Source of the DNA: Campylobacter sp. RM10537
GTDB lineage: Bacteria > Campylobacterota > Campylobacteria > Campylobacterales > Campylobacteraceae
Assembly (NCBI RefSeq): GCF_022369435.1
Contig: NZ_CP059597.1
Coordinates: 806,001 to 870,000, forward strand
Length of the DNA: 64,000 nt
Direction: 5' to 3'
The notes below the pieces were generated by a model, which was not told where the DNA came from, searched no databases, and saw only the letters and a list, made by a program, of their open reading frames with translations. Below are positions 19,290-31,242 of this stretch, piece by piece (position 1 is the first letter of the stretch; each line of letters opens with the position of its first letter). A program made the translations under genes and the position numbers.

Positions 19290-20180
19290 TTAATTATTCT
19301 TATATTTTACTGCAAATAAATATATACTAAGTCCTATTAAAAGAAGATTAATACTTCCAATAAGATAAAATACATAAAGCATTTGTGATAAATCACTTGA
19401 GACAAGCTTGAAAACAAGCATTAAAGCTTCTATAGCCAAAGCAATGATAATGGAGCCCAAAAATCTCACCATGGTTTTTTGAATTCCATTAATCTCTTTT
19501 TTTGTTTTTCCAAAAACCTCTTCTTCTATAATTGTTTTTGTTAAATCAAAAATAGCCAAAGCCAAAGTTATAGCGATGGTGCTTTGAAAAATAACCTGTA
19601 TTCCAACCTCTCCCTTGGGATGAAATAAACTAAATAAGCCTTTTTGAAATAAAAAACAAGTAATGATAAATAAAACTATAGCAAAGCAAAAATAAACTAT
19701 ACGACTAAAATATGTAAAAATAGTTTCAGAATAGCCAGTTTCAATCATTTTTAAAATATTTGCTAAACTGATATCAATGCAAACAACAAATAATAAATTA
19801 TCTTTATTATCATAAATAGGCATTGAAGCTGTAACACATAATTCACTATTTAAAACCGAAGGATAAGGATCGCTAAGAGTGCATCGTTTAAGATTAACAG
19901 CTCTATAAAAATAAGCTTTTGAGCTTTTATCCTCTCCATCTCCCGTCTCATATTCTTTTTTTAATGCGATAGCATTTCCAATTTGCCTTCCTGAAGTATC
20001 AAGTATATACAAAGCATCAAAAACTGAAATATCGTGCTCAATTTTATCCAAAGCAGCACGTATGCTTTCAAGACGAATATCTGGAAGCTTATTGGGTAAA
20101 TTTCTTGTTAAAATATAAGTCATATAGGCTCTAGCTTTATATCGATTATCTTCAAATCTTTGCATGTCTTTAATAAACAT
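19290..20180 (-). CDS. pglG: PglG, membrane protein of the N-glycosylation locus (function unknown)
   Basis: A 296-residue protein with a soluble N-terminal half resembling a PAS/Cache sensor fold (LDTSGRQIGNA, AYFYRAVN, LCVTASMPIYD, LFVVCIDIS) and a C-terminal half with about four membrane segments. GGAGG lies upstream of the ATG. It is the last gene of the pgl operon, 2 nt after pglF. As far as I know, no glycosylation step has been assigned to PglG in C. jejuni. The fold suggests ligand sensing without a kinase or methyl-accepting output domain. Confidence 0.85.
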   Translation of the reverse strand: MFIKDMQRFEDNRYKARAYMTYILTRNLPNKLPDIRLESIRAALDKIEHDISVFDALYILDTSGRQIGNAIALKKEYETGDGEDKSSKAYFYRAVNLKRCTLSDPYPSVLNSELCVTASMPIYDNKDNLLFVVCIDISLANILKMIETGYSETIFTYFSRIVYFCFAIVLFIITCFLFQKGLFSLFHPKGEVGIQVIFQSTIAITLALAIFDLTKTIIEEEVFGKTKKEINGIQKTMVRFLGSIIIALAIEALMLVFKLVSSDLSQMLYVFYLIGSINLLLIGLSIYLFAVKYKNN

Positions 20181-20182
20181 GT

Positions 20183-21952
20183 TTAATTACCTCCAGCATT
20201 ATGTTTAAATTCGGGTACAATTTCTTTTAAAAGACTAATTATATCTTTATTTTGCTTAAGTCTCTCAATTTGCGAATTTAAAATATTCAAATCGATTTTT
20301 TCATTTTTAACTACAAAAATACTTTCATATTTTGTTTTAGCATCATTTTCATCAATTAAAAGTTCTTCAAAAAGCTTTTCTCCTTTTCTAAGCCCTACAA
20401 TCTTAATTTCCAAATCTGGACGATTTGAAAGCAAAAGCATTTTTTTGGCCAAATCCATAATCTTAACAGGTTTTCCCATATCTAGTACAAAAAGTTCTCC
20501 ACCTTTAGCAATAGCTCCGGCTTGTAAAACAAGTTGCACAGCCTCATTTACAAGCATAAAATAACGTACAATATCAGGATGAGTTAAAGTCAATGCTTCT
20601 CCATTTTCAATTTGGGCTTTAAATTTAGGAATAACGCTTCCACTTGAACCTAAAACATTACCAAAACGCACACAAGCAACTTCAAAATCAGGACTTGAAG
20701 AACTTAATGTATAAAGCTCACAAACTCTTTTAGTGCAGCCCATGACATTCGTTGGACGTACAGCTTTATCTGTACTAATCATTACAAATTTTTTAACACC
20801 ATTAGTTTTAGCACTATCAATTAAAATTTTTGTTCCTACTATATTATTAATCACAGCAGCATAAGGATTTTGCTCACAAAGTGGAACATGTTTATAAGCA
20901 GCAGCATGCAAAATCAGTTCAGGTTGATATGTCTTTAATGCCTTATCAAGAGAATCATGATCTAAAATACTCATCATTAAAGGAGTAATTTTTTCTTTAA
21001 AATTTTGTAATTCCTCATTGATTTTATAAAGATTAAATTCGCTATGATCAAGCATTATAAGATGTTTCGCACCAAATTTAATACATTGTTTGCAAAGCTC
21101 GCTTCCTATGGTACCACCTGCTCCACTTACCAATACAACTTTATCTTTTAAAAATGCTGCTACAGCACCATCATCTAAATCTTTTGGTTTTCTAGCTAAA
21201 AGATCCTCTATGCTAATATCTCTAGTTTTATTTTGAGTAAAAGAAAATATTTTAACATCTATAATGCCGTAATCTATTAATTCTTCAAAAAGTTTTTTTA
21301 AAGATTCTTGCTCTAATTTTAATGCGATAATGGCAGTTTTAATACCATCTTGAACATATTCTTTGATTTTGCTTTTATCTTGAACAATAAATTTATCACA
21401 ATAAGTTCCTATAAGTTCTTTTCTTTCATCAATTACCCCAACAGGATAAAACCCCAAACTTCCTTCTCTTGCTCCCTTTAATAAATGCAAAGCTTTAGAA
21501 GTTGCTCCTATAACAATACAAGGATTTTCTTGCTTAGCCTTGGAAGATTTAAAATCTACAAGCATTCTTTTACTAATTCTTAAAGTTCCTATGAACATAT
21601 AAGATATTACAAAATCAATCCCTATTACACTTCTTGGAAAAGGATTAAAAAAATCACTAAAAAAATAAAAAATAATTAAAAAACAAAATTCAGCCAAAGC
21701 CAAAGCAAAGAAAATTTTTCTTGCCTCGCTTAAAGAAAAAAATCTCCAAGCAACCTTATAAATTCTAAAAATAAATAAAAAAGCTATTTTCAAAAAAAGT
21801 AAAATAACTCCTGCTTTAAGCATGCCTTGATAAAAAATATTTGCAATATCTCCACTAAAGCGCAAAGAGAAAGCTAGATATATAGAAAGAGAAAATAAAA
21901 CAATATCAAAACATAAAAAAAAGATTAATCTTTTACTCTTATAAAAATCCAT
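20183..21952 (-). CDS. pglF: UDP-N-acetylglucosamine 4,6-dehydratase
   Basis: First committed step to UDP-N,N'-diacetylbacillosamine. The 589-residue protein has four or five N-terminal membrane helices (about residues 10-125), a CoA-binding-like linker domain and a C-terminal short-chain dehydrogenase domain. That domain has the NAD loop [15 protein letters not shown] (about residue 280) and the catalytic [17 protein letters not shown] segment, where the usual Tyr of YxxxK is replaced as in other PglF/FlaA1-type dehydratases. It ends 1 nt before pglE begins on the map, in the order E-F-G. Confidence 0.96.
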   Translation of the reverse strand: MDFYKSKRLIFFLCFDIVLFSLSIYLAFSLRFSGDIANIFYQGMLKAGVILLFLKIAFLFIFRIYKVAWRFFSLSEARKIFFALALAEFCFLIIFYFFSDFFNPFPRSVIGIDFVISYMFIGTLRISKRMLVDFKSSKAKQENPCIVIGATSKALHLLKGAREGSLGFYPVGVIDERKELIGTYCDKFIVQDKSKIKEYVQDGIKTAIIALKLEQESLKKLFEELIDYGIIDVKIFSFTQNKTRDISIEDLLARKPKDLDDGAVAAFLKDKVVLVSGAGGTIGSELCKQCIKFGAKHLIMLDHSEFNLYKINEELQNFKEKITPLMMSILDHDSLDKALKTYQPELILHAAAYKHVPLCEQNPYAAVINNIVGTKILIDSAKTNGVKKFVMISTDKAVRPTNVMGCTKRVCELYTLSSSSPDFEVACVRFGNVLGSSGSVIPKFKAQIENGEALTLTHPDIVRYFMLVNEAVQLVLQAGAIAKGGELFVLDMGKPVKIMDLAKKMLLLSNRPDLEIKIVGLRKGEKLFEELLIDENDAKTKYESIFVVKNEKIDLNILNSQIERLKQNKDIISLLKEIVPEFKHNAGGN

Positions 21953-21953
21953 A

Positions 21954-23117
<1,164 letters not shown>

Positions 23118-23253
23118 TTATCCTTTTTATAAAGAGATTTATATTTATATTGCATTGTATCTAAAATAATTTACCAGAAATCAAACATTAAAAATTCTTT
23201 TTGCACCTAAATTTATTTTATACCACATTTGAAGTTTTTACAAATCTTCTTTT

Positions 23254-23704
23254 TTATAATTTCGCCTTTTTATAAATTTTTACATCTTCTCGTCTTGCAA
23301 AATACATATAAAAAAGATTAAATTTATCAATTATATAAACAAATATAATAAATATAAGCAACAATAATACACCTATCATCATAAACTAAAATGATATTTG
23401 TAATTTCTAAAGTGTTTTTAAATTTTTATTTTCTAATTTAAAAAAAGGAAGTGAAAAACCTTCAAAATTACACCAAATTCCTATCAAACCATTAAAGAAC
23501 ATAACGATACTTAATATATTTTTCAAACTTACTAACATTAGAATTTGAATTCACTTTAAGGCCAACAAGAAATTCATGTTTTAGAGAATTTTTCAAAGCA
23601 AACATATAGCACATAAGATAAATGCTTGCTAAATTTATAACAATCCATTCCAAAATGAAAGATTTGCTATACAAGATGATAAAATCATATTCAATAAACC
23701 TCAT
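23254..23704 (-). pseudogene. wlaJ: Decayed small membrane-protein gene between pglD and pglE (wlaJ position)
   Basis: On the - strand an ATG at 23704, inside the pglD 3' end, opens a 70-codon frame ([14 protein letters not shown]...) with hydrophobic segments. It stops at 23492. The +1 frame continues with MFFNGLIGIWCNFEGF, then meets two TAG stops, then runs as MMIGVLLLLIFIIFVYIIDK to ...KIYKKAKL at 23254. Together these look like one membrane protein of about 150 residues broken by a frameshift and two stops. C. jejuni 11168 has wlaJ (Cj1122c, small membrane protein) at this place. Identity with wlaJ is inferred from position only. I see nothing recognisable in the remaining part (23115-23253). 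Confidence 0.55.
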
Positions 23705-24290
23705 CTATCCTTCTTGAAGGTGTTCCTACAAAAACACCTTTTTCATCTTGGCTTTTAATCAAAGTTGCTCCTCCACCTAAAATACTATCATCAGCCAATT
23801 TTAAATTTGGCAAAACACAAGAATTAATTCCCAAAAGACAATTTTTTCCTATTTTTACATTACCTGCACATTTAGCTCCAACACTAATATGAGAAAATTC
23901 TCCTATTTCACACTCATGCTCAATCACGCTTGAAGTATTTAAAATCACTCCTTTTGAAATTTTTGCTCTTGCATTAACTACAACATGAGGCATGATTAAA
24001 ATTCCAGCATTTTCCTCTAAGAAAGCACTAGGGCTAATAATCGCACTTGGGTGGATGAGATTAACTATTTTAAAACCATTTATAGAAACTTTTTCAAAAA
24101 ATTCTTTTCTTAGTTGATTATTTCCTATGGCAATAAAAAAATCATATTTTTCCAAATTAGGATCAAAAGGCTTTCCCTTAAAATCATCTAAGAAAATACA
24201 CTCTTTATAGCCTAAGCTTAAGGCAACATCTTCACAAACCAACCCATGACCACCAGCTCCATAAATATAGATTTTTTCAGTTTTTGCCAT
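23691..24290 (-). CDS. pglD: UDP-4-amino-sugar N-acetyltransferase
   Basis: Acetylates the PglE product to give UDP-N,N'-diacetylbacillosamine. The protein (199 residues) has an N-terminal Rossmann-like sugar-nucleotide domain ([17 protein letters not shown]) and a C-terminal left-handed beta-helix with hexapeptide repeats ([20 protein letters not shown], with the catalytic His in the SVIEHE region). I chose the ATG at 24290 ([11 protein letters not shown]), matching the C. jejuni start I remember. An upstream ATG in frame at 24311 lies deeper inside pglC. It overlaps pglC by 14 nt. Confidence 0.94.
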   Translation of the reverse strand: MAKTEKIYIYGAGGHGLVCEDVALSLGYKECIFLDDFKGKPFDPNLEKYDFFIAIGNNQLRKEFFEKVSINGFKIVNLIHPSAIISPSAFLEENAGILIMPHVVVNARAKISKGVILNTSSVIEHECEIGEFSHISVGAKCAGNVKIGKNCLLGINSCVLPNLKLADDSILGGGATLIKSQDEKGVFVGTPSRRIDEVY

Positions 24291-24879
24291 TAAATTTCTC
24301 TGTAGTAACATGTCCTTCTTTACTTACTCCACTTCTTTTTAAAACTTTTAAAGCAGTTAAAAACATAATCTTTAAGTCAAGCAAAAAACACAGATTTTCG
24401 ACATAATACACATCAAGTTCAAATTTCTTTTCCCAAGAAATAGCATTTCTACCATTTACCTGCGCCCATCCTGTAATACCTGGACGTACATTATGACGTA
24501 ATTTTTGTTTTGCATTATAAAGAGGTAAATACTCCACTAACAAAGGACGAGGTCCAACGAAACTCATATCGCCTTTTAAAACATTAAAAAGTTGCAAAAG
24601 TTCATCTAAACTTAAAGATCTTACAAGTTTTCCAAAAGCCTTTAAACGCTTTTCATCTGGTAAAAGCTCTCCATTTTCATCTTTTTCATCGCTCATTGTT
24701 TTAAATTTATAAATTTTAAAAATTTTTTCATTTAAACCGGGTCTATATTGTGTAAAAATAACACTTCCTTGAGTTAGCTTTAAAAGCAAAGCTGTTACAA
24801 AAATAATAGGAAAAAATAATGCAAGTAAGAATAAAGCCAAACAAAAATCAAAAATTCTCTTAAAAAAATGATTATACAT
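24277..24879 (-). CDS. pglC: Undecaprenyl phosphate N,N'-diacetylbacillosamine 1-phosphate transferase
   Basis: Starts the lipid-linked glycan by moving diNAcBac-phosphate onto undecaprenyl phosphate. The 200-residue monotopic phosphoglycosyl transferase has one re-entrant hydrophobic helix (about 12-35), YKFKTM near residue 57, the catalytic pair Asp92-Glu93 in [17 protein letters not shown], and FVGPRPLL followed by [14 protein letters not shown]. Length and motifs match C. jejuni PglC. It overlaps pglA by 8 nt. Confidence 0.96.
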   Translation of the reverse strand: MYNHFFKRIFDFCLALFLLALFFPIIFVTALLLKLTQGSVIFTQYRPGLNEKIFKIYKFKTMSDEKDENGELLPDEKRLKAFGKLVRSLSLDELLQLFNVLKGDMSFVGPRPLLVEYLPLYNAKQKLRHNVRPGITGWAQVNGRNAISWEKKFELDVYYVENLCFLLDLKIMFLTALKVLKRSGVSKEGHVTTEKFNGKN

Positions 24880-26002
24880 TTTTAATTACCTTTTTATAAA
24901 TTTCCAGATAACGCTGAGCTATAATATTTTCATCATACTTTAAAGCATCTTTAGCCGCATTTACTCCTAAATTATCCTTTAATTTTTCATCGTTTAATAA
25001 AAGTTCAATTTTAGCGCTCAAATCTTTAGCATCCCTAGTTTGAAACCAAAGTCCATCATAAGCGTTTGAAATTGCTTCTATACATCCTTCGCAATCGCTT
25101 ACCACAATAGCTTTTCCACAAGCTTTAGCTTCTAAAACACTCACGGGAAATCCTTCTTTATAGCTTGGCAAAACAAAAATATCACAATTTCTCAATAATT
25201 CCACTATATCATTTCTAGGACCTAAATAATGTACGTAACCTGAATTTAAAAACTCCAAACTCGCACAAGAAGGATTGTCATCTCTTCCTCCTACTAAAAT
25301 AAAATTAGCTCGTTCTTTTAACAAACTTGCACTCTCATAAAATTCCTTAATTCCTTTGTGCCATAGAGCTCTTGCTATCATTAAAATAATAGGTTTTTCA
25401 TCTATATTTAGATTTTGCCAAAAAATTCTTTTTGACTCATGTTTAATTTTTATAGGAAAAAATTTTTTAAGATCAATACCAACTGATTTAATGATGAAAA
25501 TTTTTTTTTGCTCAAGTCCTAAATTTTTCATAAAAAAAGCATTGCTCTCATTGACAAATATAAAACCATTAGCGAGCTTAAAAGAAATTTTATATAATAA
25601 ATTTATACTCCATCTTATTATTTTGCTTTTAAAATTATTATCAATATAAAAAGAACCCAGACCCTCAACCAAGCCAAAAATAAATTGAATTTTGGCCAAT
25701 CTAGCAGCTATAATTCCAAAAGTATTGCTTTTGTGTGCAGCACATTGAATAAGATCTAAATTCAAATTTTTCAGTACCTTTTTCAAATGAAAAAAATTTT
25801 TAAAAACTACAAAAGGATTTAAACTAGATCTTGAAAAATTATAAATAACAAGATTTAAACCTAATTCTTGAAGTTTTTGCGTATATTCATCTTTTGGAAC
25901 TATGATAAAAATTTCATGGCCTTGATTTATCAAAGCCTTAATAATTGGCATTCTAAAATGATATATACTTGCCCCTGCATGAGATAAAAAACCTATTTTC
26001 AT
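24872..26002 (-). CDS. pglA: GT4 glycosyltransferase adding the first GalNAc
   Basis: Transfers the first alpha-1,3-GalNAc to undecaprenyl-PP-diNAcBac on the cytoplasmic face of the inner membrane (role known for C. jejuni PglA). The 376-residue GT-B protein begins [20 protein letters not shown]. Its C-terminal donor-binding motif is [21 protein letters not shown], with the family E-x7-E pattern. It lies between pglC and pglB, 11 nt downstream of pglB. Confidence 0.94.
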   Translation of the reverse strand: MKIGFLSHAGASIYHFRMPIIKALINQGHEIFIIVPKDEYTQKLQELGLNLVIYNFSRSSLNPFVVFKNFFHLKKVLKNLNLDLIQCAAHKSNTFGIIAARLAKIQFIFGLVEGLGSFYIDNNFKSKIIRWSINLLYKISFKLANGFIFVNESNAFFMKNLGLEQKKIFIIKSVGIDLKKFFPIKIKHESKRIFWQNLNIDEKPIILMIARALWHKGIKEFYESASLLKERANFILVGGRDDNPSCASLEFLNSGYVHYLGPRNDIVELLRNCDIFVLPSYKEGFPVSVLEAKACGKAIVVSDCEGCIEAISNAYDGLWFQTRDAKDLSAKIELLLNDEKLKDNLGVNAAKDALKYDENIIAQRYLEIYKKVIKNV

Positions 26003-26013
26003 ACTAATAAAAC

Positions 26014-28155
26014 CTAAATTTTTAATTTAAAAATTTTAACATCTTGGGTATTAATCACTAAATCAAACAAGTTTTTATCATAATTTCCCAAAAAAAACAT
26101 TTGTACAAAAGCACTATCAAACATAATCTTATCCATTAATATAAATTGTATATATGGAATAGAACTATTTTTTATATAAAAAAGATAATATTGCCCATTT
26201 TCATTGATCGGAATTTCCTTATAATTATTTTGCTGCAGCGAATTTATTTCTATAAAACTATGAATCTCCACTGAATCACTATTATTAAATTTTAAACTCC
26301 TAAAATCGTCGCTTAAAGAAACCCCATTGCTTAAAATAATTTCTCCATCATTCTTGCTTAAAGGATAAGCTGTACTAAAAATAAATGGTTGATTAAATTT
26401 TCCATTATCAAGATTAATCAAAGAAAAACTAGAAACAGTTTGAAAAATAGATGCCATTCTAAAAGGCATATATATATAAACATCCCTTGTTTTTGGAGTA
26501 TCGATTTTAAAATCTGGCTTAGATAAAGAATACAAAAATAAATCAACATTGCTGTTGTTGTAATCTTTCATCATCGCTTGTAAAATATCTTTTCTTAAAA
26601 GACTATCGCTAGGAGCATAAAAACTTTTTTCTGTATATTCAACACTTAATCTTGCCATATTAGCTGCAGATCTCTGGTCTTTAGTTAAAATAAATGAAGG
26701 AAAAAAGTTATCTTTTCCTAAATGCTTTCCACCATCTACTAAGGTTTTGACATCACTATAATAACGGATAGGATAACCATAATCCCACCAAGCAACGACA
26801 TAATCCTCCCTGTTTGCAATTTTTTTCAATTGATCTAATTGAGTTGCTTCATTTTTAGAAAAAACTGTTGGAGCCCTATAAAAATTGATATGAATAAATA
26901 TTGGACTTAAACATAAAAAAACAAAAAGAGCAAGTAAGATATTTATTAAATTCTTTTTTTTCTTAAAATTATATTCTTTAAAATAATAAATCAAATAACC
27001 AAAACCAAAAGCTAAAATAGGAACGGCATAAATTGTAAAACGAAGTCCACTTTTTAAAGCTAAGAAACCTAAAAAAAGTATAGGCAAACTTAAAATCATA
27101 CTTCTATGCGCAAAAATAAATATAATAAAACCGATTACAGAAAATACAAATACAAATTCACTACCACTAATTCTTTGCATAAAAACGCTAAAATCAATGC
27201 TTTCAACCTCTTGTATGGTTTGATTAACATTAAAATATACAAAACCATGTGTTAAATTAACACTTTCATCTGATCTAAAAATATAAAATTTAAGCTGATA
27301 AAGTATAGGATCTATTCCACCGCTAATAATTAGAAAAATAAAAGTGAGAATTCCTAATACAATTAAAAATTTTATTTTAAAATATTCTCTTTTAAATGCA
27401 TAAAAATAAAATAACAAAACAATAATAGAACTTTGATAATACCAAGCAATATTAGACAAAGTAATTAACATCAAAATAATACTTATATAAAAAATAGTTT
27501 CTTTTTTATGGAAAATTAAAGAATAAAATAAGAAAAATCCTATCAAACTAACGTTTAAAGTATAGCTTGAAGGATACCACCAAAGATAAATTCTAATAAA
27601 AAAAGGAAGGTATATCAAAGAAAATAAATCTCTTCTTAAAACCAACCTTATCATAAAAAATAAAACAAAAAGAGGTAAAACAACAACAAGCATATCTGTA
27701 TCATAATATCCAGCCATTGTTCTGTTGTAATAACTATTAGCTATACTTGCTAATAATGCGGCTATAAAACCCGCAAAAGAACATTTATACTCATTTGCAA
27801 TTAAAATAATAGGTATAACAACCAATGAAGATAAAAAAACACTCAAATATAAAATAATTGTTTCAAGACTAAAAGGAGTAATTTTATAAATCCAATAAGT
27901 AAGCGCCGATAAAGAAGCGTCATAATAAGATAAATCATTAGGCTGATGAAATCCTGCTATCATATCCCTTGCTCCCTCTGCAAAGGCATAGCCATCATTT
28001 GAAGTTATCATTAATTGATGATTAAAAAAATACTCATTAAATTGACTCGCCCAGATCACCCAAAAAAATCTACAAGCTATACTGAAAAGATAAGCACCCA
28101 AAATCATTAAAAATAAAATCGTGTTAGGATTTTTGAAATATTCTTTTTTAAACAT
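26014..28155 (-). CDS. pglB: Oligosaccharyltransferase (undecaprenyl-diphosphooligosaccharide-protein glycotransferase)
   Basis: STT3-type enzyme that transfers the heptasaccharide to Asn in D/E-x-N-x-S/T sequons in the periplasm. The 713-residue protein has an N-terminal domain of about 13 membrane segments and a periplasmic C-terminal domain. Seen are the metal-site Asp54 in SNDGYAFAEG, the SYYNRTMAGYYDTD loop, the external-loop glutamate in NQTIQEV, the sequon-binding motif WWDYG and the DGGK-to-NMARL segment. It differs at many positions from the C. jejuni protein as I remember it, which points to C. coli. Confidence 0.97.
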   Translation of the reverse strand: MFKKEYFKNPNTILFLMILGAYLFSIACRFFWVIWASQFNEYFFNHQLMITSNDGYAFAEGARDMIAGFHQPNDLSYYDASLSALTYWIYKITPFSLETIILYLSVFLSSLVVIPIILIANEYKCSFAGFIAALLASIANSYYNRTMAGYYDTDMLVVVLPLFVLFFMIRLVLRRDLFSLIYLPFFIRIYLWWYPSSYTLNVSLIGFFLFYSLIFHKKETIFYISIILMLITLSNIAWYYQSSIIVLLFYFYAFKREYFKIKFLIVLGILTFIFLIISGGIDPILYQLKFYIFRSDESVNLTHGFVYFNVNQTIQEVESIDFSVFMQRISGSEFVFVFSVIGFIIFIFAHRSMILSLPILFLGFLALKSGLRFTIYAVPILAFGFGYLIYYFKEYNFKKKKNLINILLALFVFLCLSPIFIHINFYRAPTVFSKNEATQLDQLKKIANREDYVVAWWDYGYPIRYYSDVKTLVDGGKHLGKDNFFPSFILTKDQRSAANMARLSVEYTEKSFYAPSDSLLRKDILQAMMKDYNNSNVDLFLYSLSKPDFKIDTPKTRDVYIYMPFRMASIFQTVSSFSLINLDNGKFNQPFIFSTAYPLSKNDGEIILSNGVSLSDDFRSLKFNNSDSVEIHSFIEINSLQQNNYKEIPINENGQYYLFYIKNSSIPYIQFILMDKIMFDSAFVQMFFLGNYDKNLFDLVINTQDVKIFKLKI

Positions 28156-28158
28156 ACT

Positions 28159-29256
28159 TTATCCTATTAAATATTCTAGAGCATTTCGCGCAATTTTAAC
28201 TTTATCAAAATCAAGAGCTCTATTTTTAGCTTTATTTTTATAAGCTCGTCTTAAATTTTCATCCTCTAACATTGTCTTTAAGCCTTCAAACATAGAATTT
28301 TCATTATTTACCTCTACCAACAATCCAAATTTATTATTTCCAAAAAGCTCTTTAGCTCCACTTTTATGATCAGTGCACACTACAGCACATCCACAAGCTA
28401 AACTTTCAATTAAAACATTTGAAAAGCCTTCAAATATGGAAGCAAATGCAAAAAACTCACATTTGCTCATATATTTATAAGGATTATTATCAAAGCCTAA
28501 AAGTAAAACTTTATTTTCTAAATCAAGCTCTTGTATCAGTTTTTCTAATTCATTTTTTAAAATTCCTTCACCTAAAATCACAAGTTTCAAATCTGTTTTC
28601 AATCTTGCATAAGCACGAATAAGCAAAGCATGATTTTTTCCAGCATCTAATCTTCCAACACTTAAAATAAATTTATCTTTTAAGGTAATTTCTTCTTCAG
28701 ATTTTTTTTCTATATTTTCTAAATCTATAGCGTTATATAAAATTTTGCATTGATCTTTTCTGATATTAAAGTTTTGGATCAAATCCTCTAAATTTCCTTT
28801 AGAATTTGGCAAAATTAAATCTGCCTTAGGATATAAACAAGAAATCAAAAATTTATTAGCCCAAGAATTAAAATTCTTTTTTTTATACATCACGCTTGGA
28901 GTAGTGCATTCATTAATAATAAGGCGAGTTTTGTTTCCAAAAATTCTTGCCATTAAAGCTATATAATTTGGACGATTTAAAAATACAAATTCAGTATTTA
29001 TGTTTAATTTTTTACACATTTTTTTATATTTTAAAGCTAAAAATGGAAGTTTGATGAATTTTAAAATTGCATTTTCATTGGGCTTAGAATGCTCTAGAAA
29101 ATGTATATTGCATTTTGATATTTCATAAGAAATCTTTTCATTCATCAAAATCAAATGTACTTCAAATTTAAGATTTAACATAGGAAGTAAAGTTGCCACA
29201 ACCCTTTCAGCTCCGCCACTTCCTAAAGAATAGATAAAAATTGCTAATTTTTGCAT
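28159..29256 (-). CDS. pglJ: GT4 glycosyltransferase adding the second GalNAc
   Basis: Adds the second alpha-1,4-GalNAc to the lipid-linked trisaccharide precursor (role known for C. jejuni PglJ). It starts MQKLAIFIYSLGSGGAERVV; SGGAERV is the acceptor-side glycine loop of this subfamily. FAFASIFEGFSNVLIESLACG is the donor-binding motif. I prefer the ATG at 29256, with GGA about 8 nt upstream. An ATG two codons earlier (29262) is also possible. Overlaps the end of pglI. Confidence 0.94.
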   Translation of the reverse strand: MQKLAIFIYSLGSGGAERVVATLLPMLNLKFEVHLILMNEKISYEISKCNIHFLEHSKPNENAILKFIKLPFLALKYKKMCKKLNINTEFVFLNRPNYIALMARIFGNKTRLIINECTTPSVMYKKKNFNSWANKFLISCLYPKADLILPNSKGNLEDLIQNFNIRKDQCKILYNAIDLENIEKKSEEEITLKDKFILSVGRLDAGKNHALLIRAYARLKTDLKLVILGEGILKNELEKLIQELDLENKVLLLGFDNNPYKYMSKCEFFAFASIFEGFSNVLIESLACGCAVVCTDHKSGAKELFGNNKFGLLVEVNNENSMFEGLKTMLEDENLRRAYKNKAKNRALDFDKVKIARNALEYLIG

Positions 29257-30173
29257 AAACATGTCCGTATTTTAGATAATTTTTTAATCATACTACTTGG
29301 AATTATACTTAAAATCAGTAATATTAAAGCGGGTGCATTTATCTTAATACTTAAACTTTTAAACAAACAGCGATAAAGCTCTTTAAAATTTCCTCCAAGT
29401 TTTGCATAGTATGCCGCCATTTTATAATAACTTGCACAAATATTTTTGTAATCTTTATCTCCTGTTTGCTCTAACTCATTTTCCAAAATTTTCGCAAGTT
29501 CCAAATAACCAAGATAAACTCTAATAGCATTTTTACTTGCAGCTAAAGTTACACTATCACTTCTGTTTAAACGATAAATTCGAAAAGCCTGATGAATATA
29601 AAAAGTTTTTTCCTTGTATAAATGCACCCAAAGTGTCGCTTCATTCCCGTAAAATTCCTCATTAAAACGCTGATTTTTCAACAAAGATTTTTTAAAAATA
29701 GAAAAAAACTCTCCATGAATTTTTCCCATCAAAAAATCTTTTTTACAAAGTTCTTGATCTTTATCTAAACCTCTTCCGCTAAATTCTTGAGTTAATTTCC
29801 CTTCTTTTTCTATAAAACAATTTCCAATAACATGAGAATACCCTTTGTCAATTTTTTGCATTAATTTTTCCAAAGCGTTAGGTAAAAGTTCATCATCATC
29901 ATCTAAAAAACTTACAAAATCTCCACTAGCATGATCTAAACCATTGTTTTTATTTCCATTTGGCCCAGCTTTGTATTTATCATTTAAAAAATATTTTATA
30001 CGTTTATCTTGTTTTTGCATTTCTTGGACTATATCTTTTGTTTCATCGCCAGAATGATCATCACTAATAATAATTTCTAAGTCTTCGTAGTTTTGCATTT
30101 GAATGCTTTTGATAGCTTTTTTAAGCAATTTTGGACGTTTAAAAGTAGGAACTATAATCGAAATTTTAGGCAT
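29244..30173 (-). CDS. pglI: GT2 glycosyltransferase adding the branching glucose
   Basis: Adds the single beta-glucose branch to the lipid-linked hexasaccharide (role known for C. jejuni PglI). The 309-residue GT-A protein has SIIVPTFKRP at the start, LEIIISDDHSGDET and the metal-binding DxD region VSFLDDDDELLP. It overlaps pglH by 8 nt and pglJ by about 13 nt. Confidence 0.94.
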   Translation of the reverse strand: MPKISIIVPTFKRPKLLKKAIKSIQMQNYEDLEIIISDDHSGDETKDIVQEMQKQDKRIKYFLNDKYKAGPNGNKNNGLDHASGDFVSFLDDDDELLPNALEKLMQKIDKGYSHVIGNCFIEKEGKLTQEFSGRGLDKDQELCKKDFLMGKIHGEFFSIFKKSLLKNQRFNEEFYGNEATLWVHLYKEKTFYIHQAFRIYRLNRSDSVTLAASKNAIRVYLGYLELAKILENELEQTGDKDYKNICASYYKMAAYYAKLGGNFKELYRCLFKSLSIKINAPALILLILSIIPSSMIKKLSKIRTCLCKN

Positions 30174-31242
30174 AAATAACCTCTTTAATCAATTTTAGCC
30201 ATTGTTGTTTTATCTCGTTAATATCAAAATTGATACATCTTTTTTTAGCATTTTGCACTAAATTTAATCTAAAATCTTCATTTTGCAAAACTAATTCAAT
30301 TTTTTTTGCCAACATTTCTTCATTATCACATTCTACTAAAATACCATCTTTACCATCCTCAATCAAATCCTTAGAGCCATCATGATATAAAGTTGAAATT
30401 CGACACACATCAAAATACAAACTTTCTATAAGTACGGTTGGCAATCCTTCAACAAAGGAACAAAGACAAAGTATTTTAGCTTTTTTATAAAGTTCTTTAA
30501 TATTTTCCACTTTACCTAAAAATTCTATATTTGCGTGCATCTTTTTGGCTTTTTTTTCAAGTATTGATCTTAATTCTCCATCACCTGCTATCAAAAAACG
30601 ATATTTTTTTTGCGTATTTTGATCTATTTTATCTATAGCTTTTAAAAACATCATAGGATTTTTATTTGCATCTAAGCGACTTACAAAAAGGATCAAATTT
30701 TCTTTTTCAAAAGAAGATTGAAGTGAAATTTCAGCACTAAAATGGCAAGGATTTAATAAAAGCTCAACTTTTTTGACAAATTTTTGATAATAAAATTTGT
30801 CACTACTTCCTAAAACACTCAAAGCATTGCAATAAGGGTAAGTTAAACGCCTTAAAAATCTCCATATTTTAGATTTTAGATAAGCTTGGTTACTATGCTC
30901 GCTAATAATAAGTGGTGTATTAAGTCCAATTGTGGCAATAATGCAAGCTATATTTGTAGTATCTAAAAAAGAAATAAACACATCGCTTGGAGTTTGCTTT
31001 AAAAATTTTCTTAATGTAAAAATTTTTTTAAAACGACTTATAATTTTATGATAAATTGTATCAAATCTAAAATCAGGTAAAGTTTTAAGATTGATATTAT
31101 TTTCCAATGGATAAAAAGAATCTCCTTGATGAAATTTTATGATACTAACCTCATGTTCCTTGCAAAAGGCATTTGCTAAAGTTACTAAAACACGCTCCGC
31201 TCCACCTGAATTTAAAGTTGCTATAATAAAAGTAATTTTCAC
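30166..31242 (-). CDS. pglH: GT4 GalNAc polymerase of the N-glycan
   Basis: Adds three alpha-1,4-GalNAc residues processively, completing the linear hexasaccharide (role known for C. jejuni PglH). The 358-residue GT-B protein begins MKITFIIATLNSGGAERVLV and has CSFVEGLPTVLIESLYF as its donor-site motif. It shares the SGGAERV loop with PglJ, as expected for enzymes that use similar acceptors. Starts directly after pglK. Confidence 0.94.
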   Translation of the reverse strand: MKITFIIATLNSGGAERVLVTLANAFCKEHEVSIIKFHQGDSFYPLENNINLKTLPDFRFDTIYHKIISRFKKIFTLRKFLKQTPSDVFISFLDTTNIACIIATIGLNTPLIISEHSNQAYLKSKIWRFLRRLTYPYCNALSVLGSSDKFYYQKFVKKVELLLNPCHFSAEISLQSSFEKENLILFVSRLDANKNPMMFLKAIDKIDQNTQKKYRFLIAGDGELRSILEKKAKKMHANIEFLGKVENIKELYKKAKILCLCSFVEGLPTVLIESLYFDVCRISTLYHDGSKDLIEDGKDGILVECDNEEMLAKKIELVLQNEDFRLNLVQNAKKRCINFDINEIKQQWLKLIKEVIYA

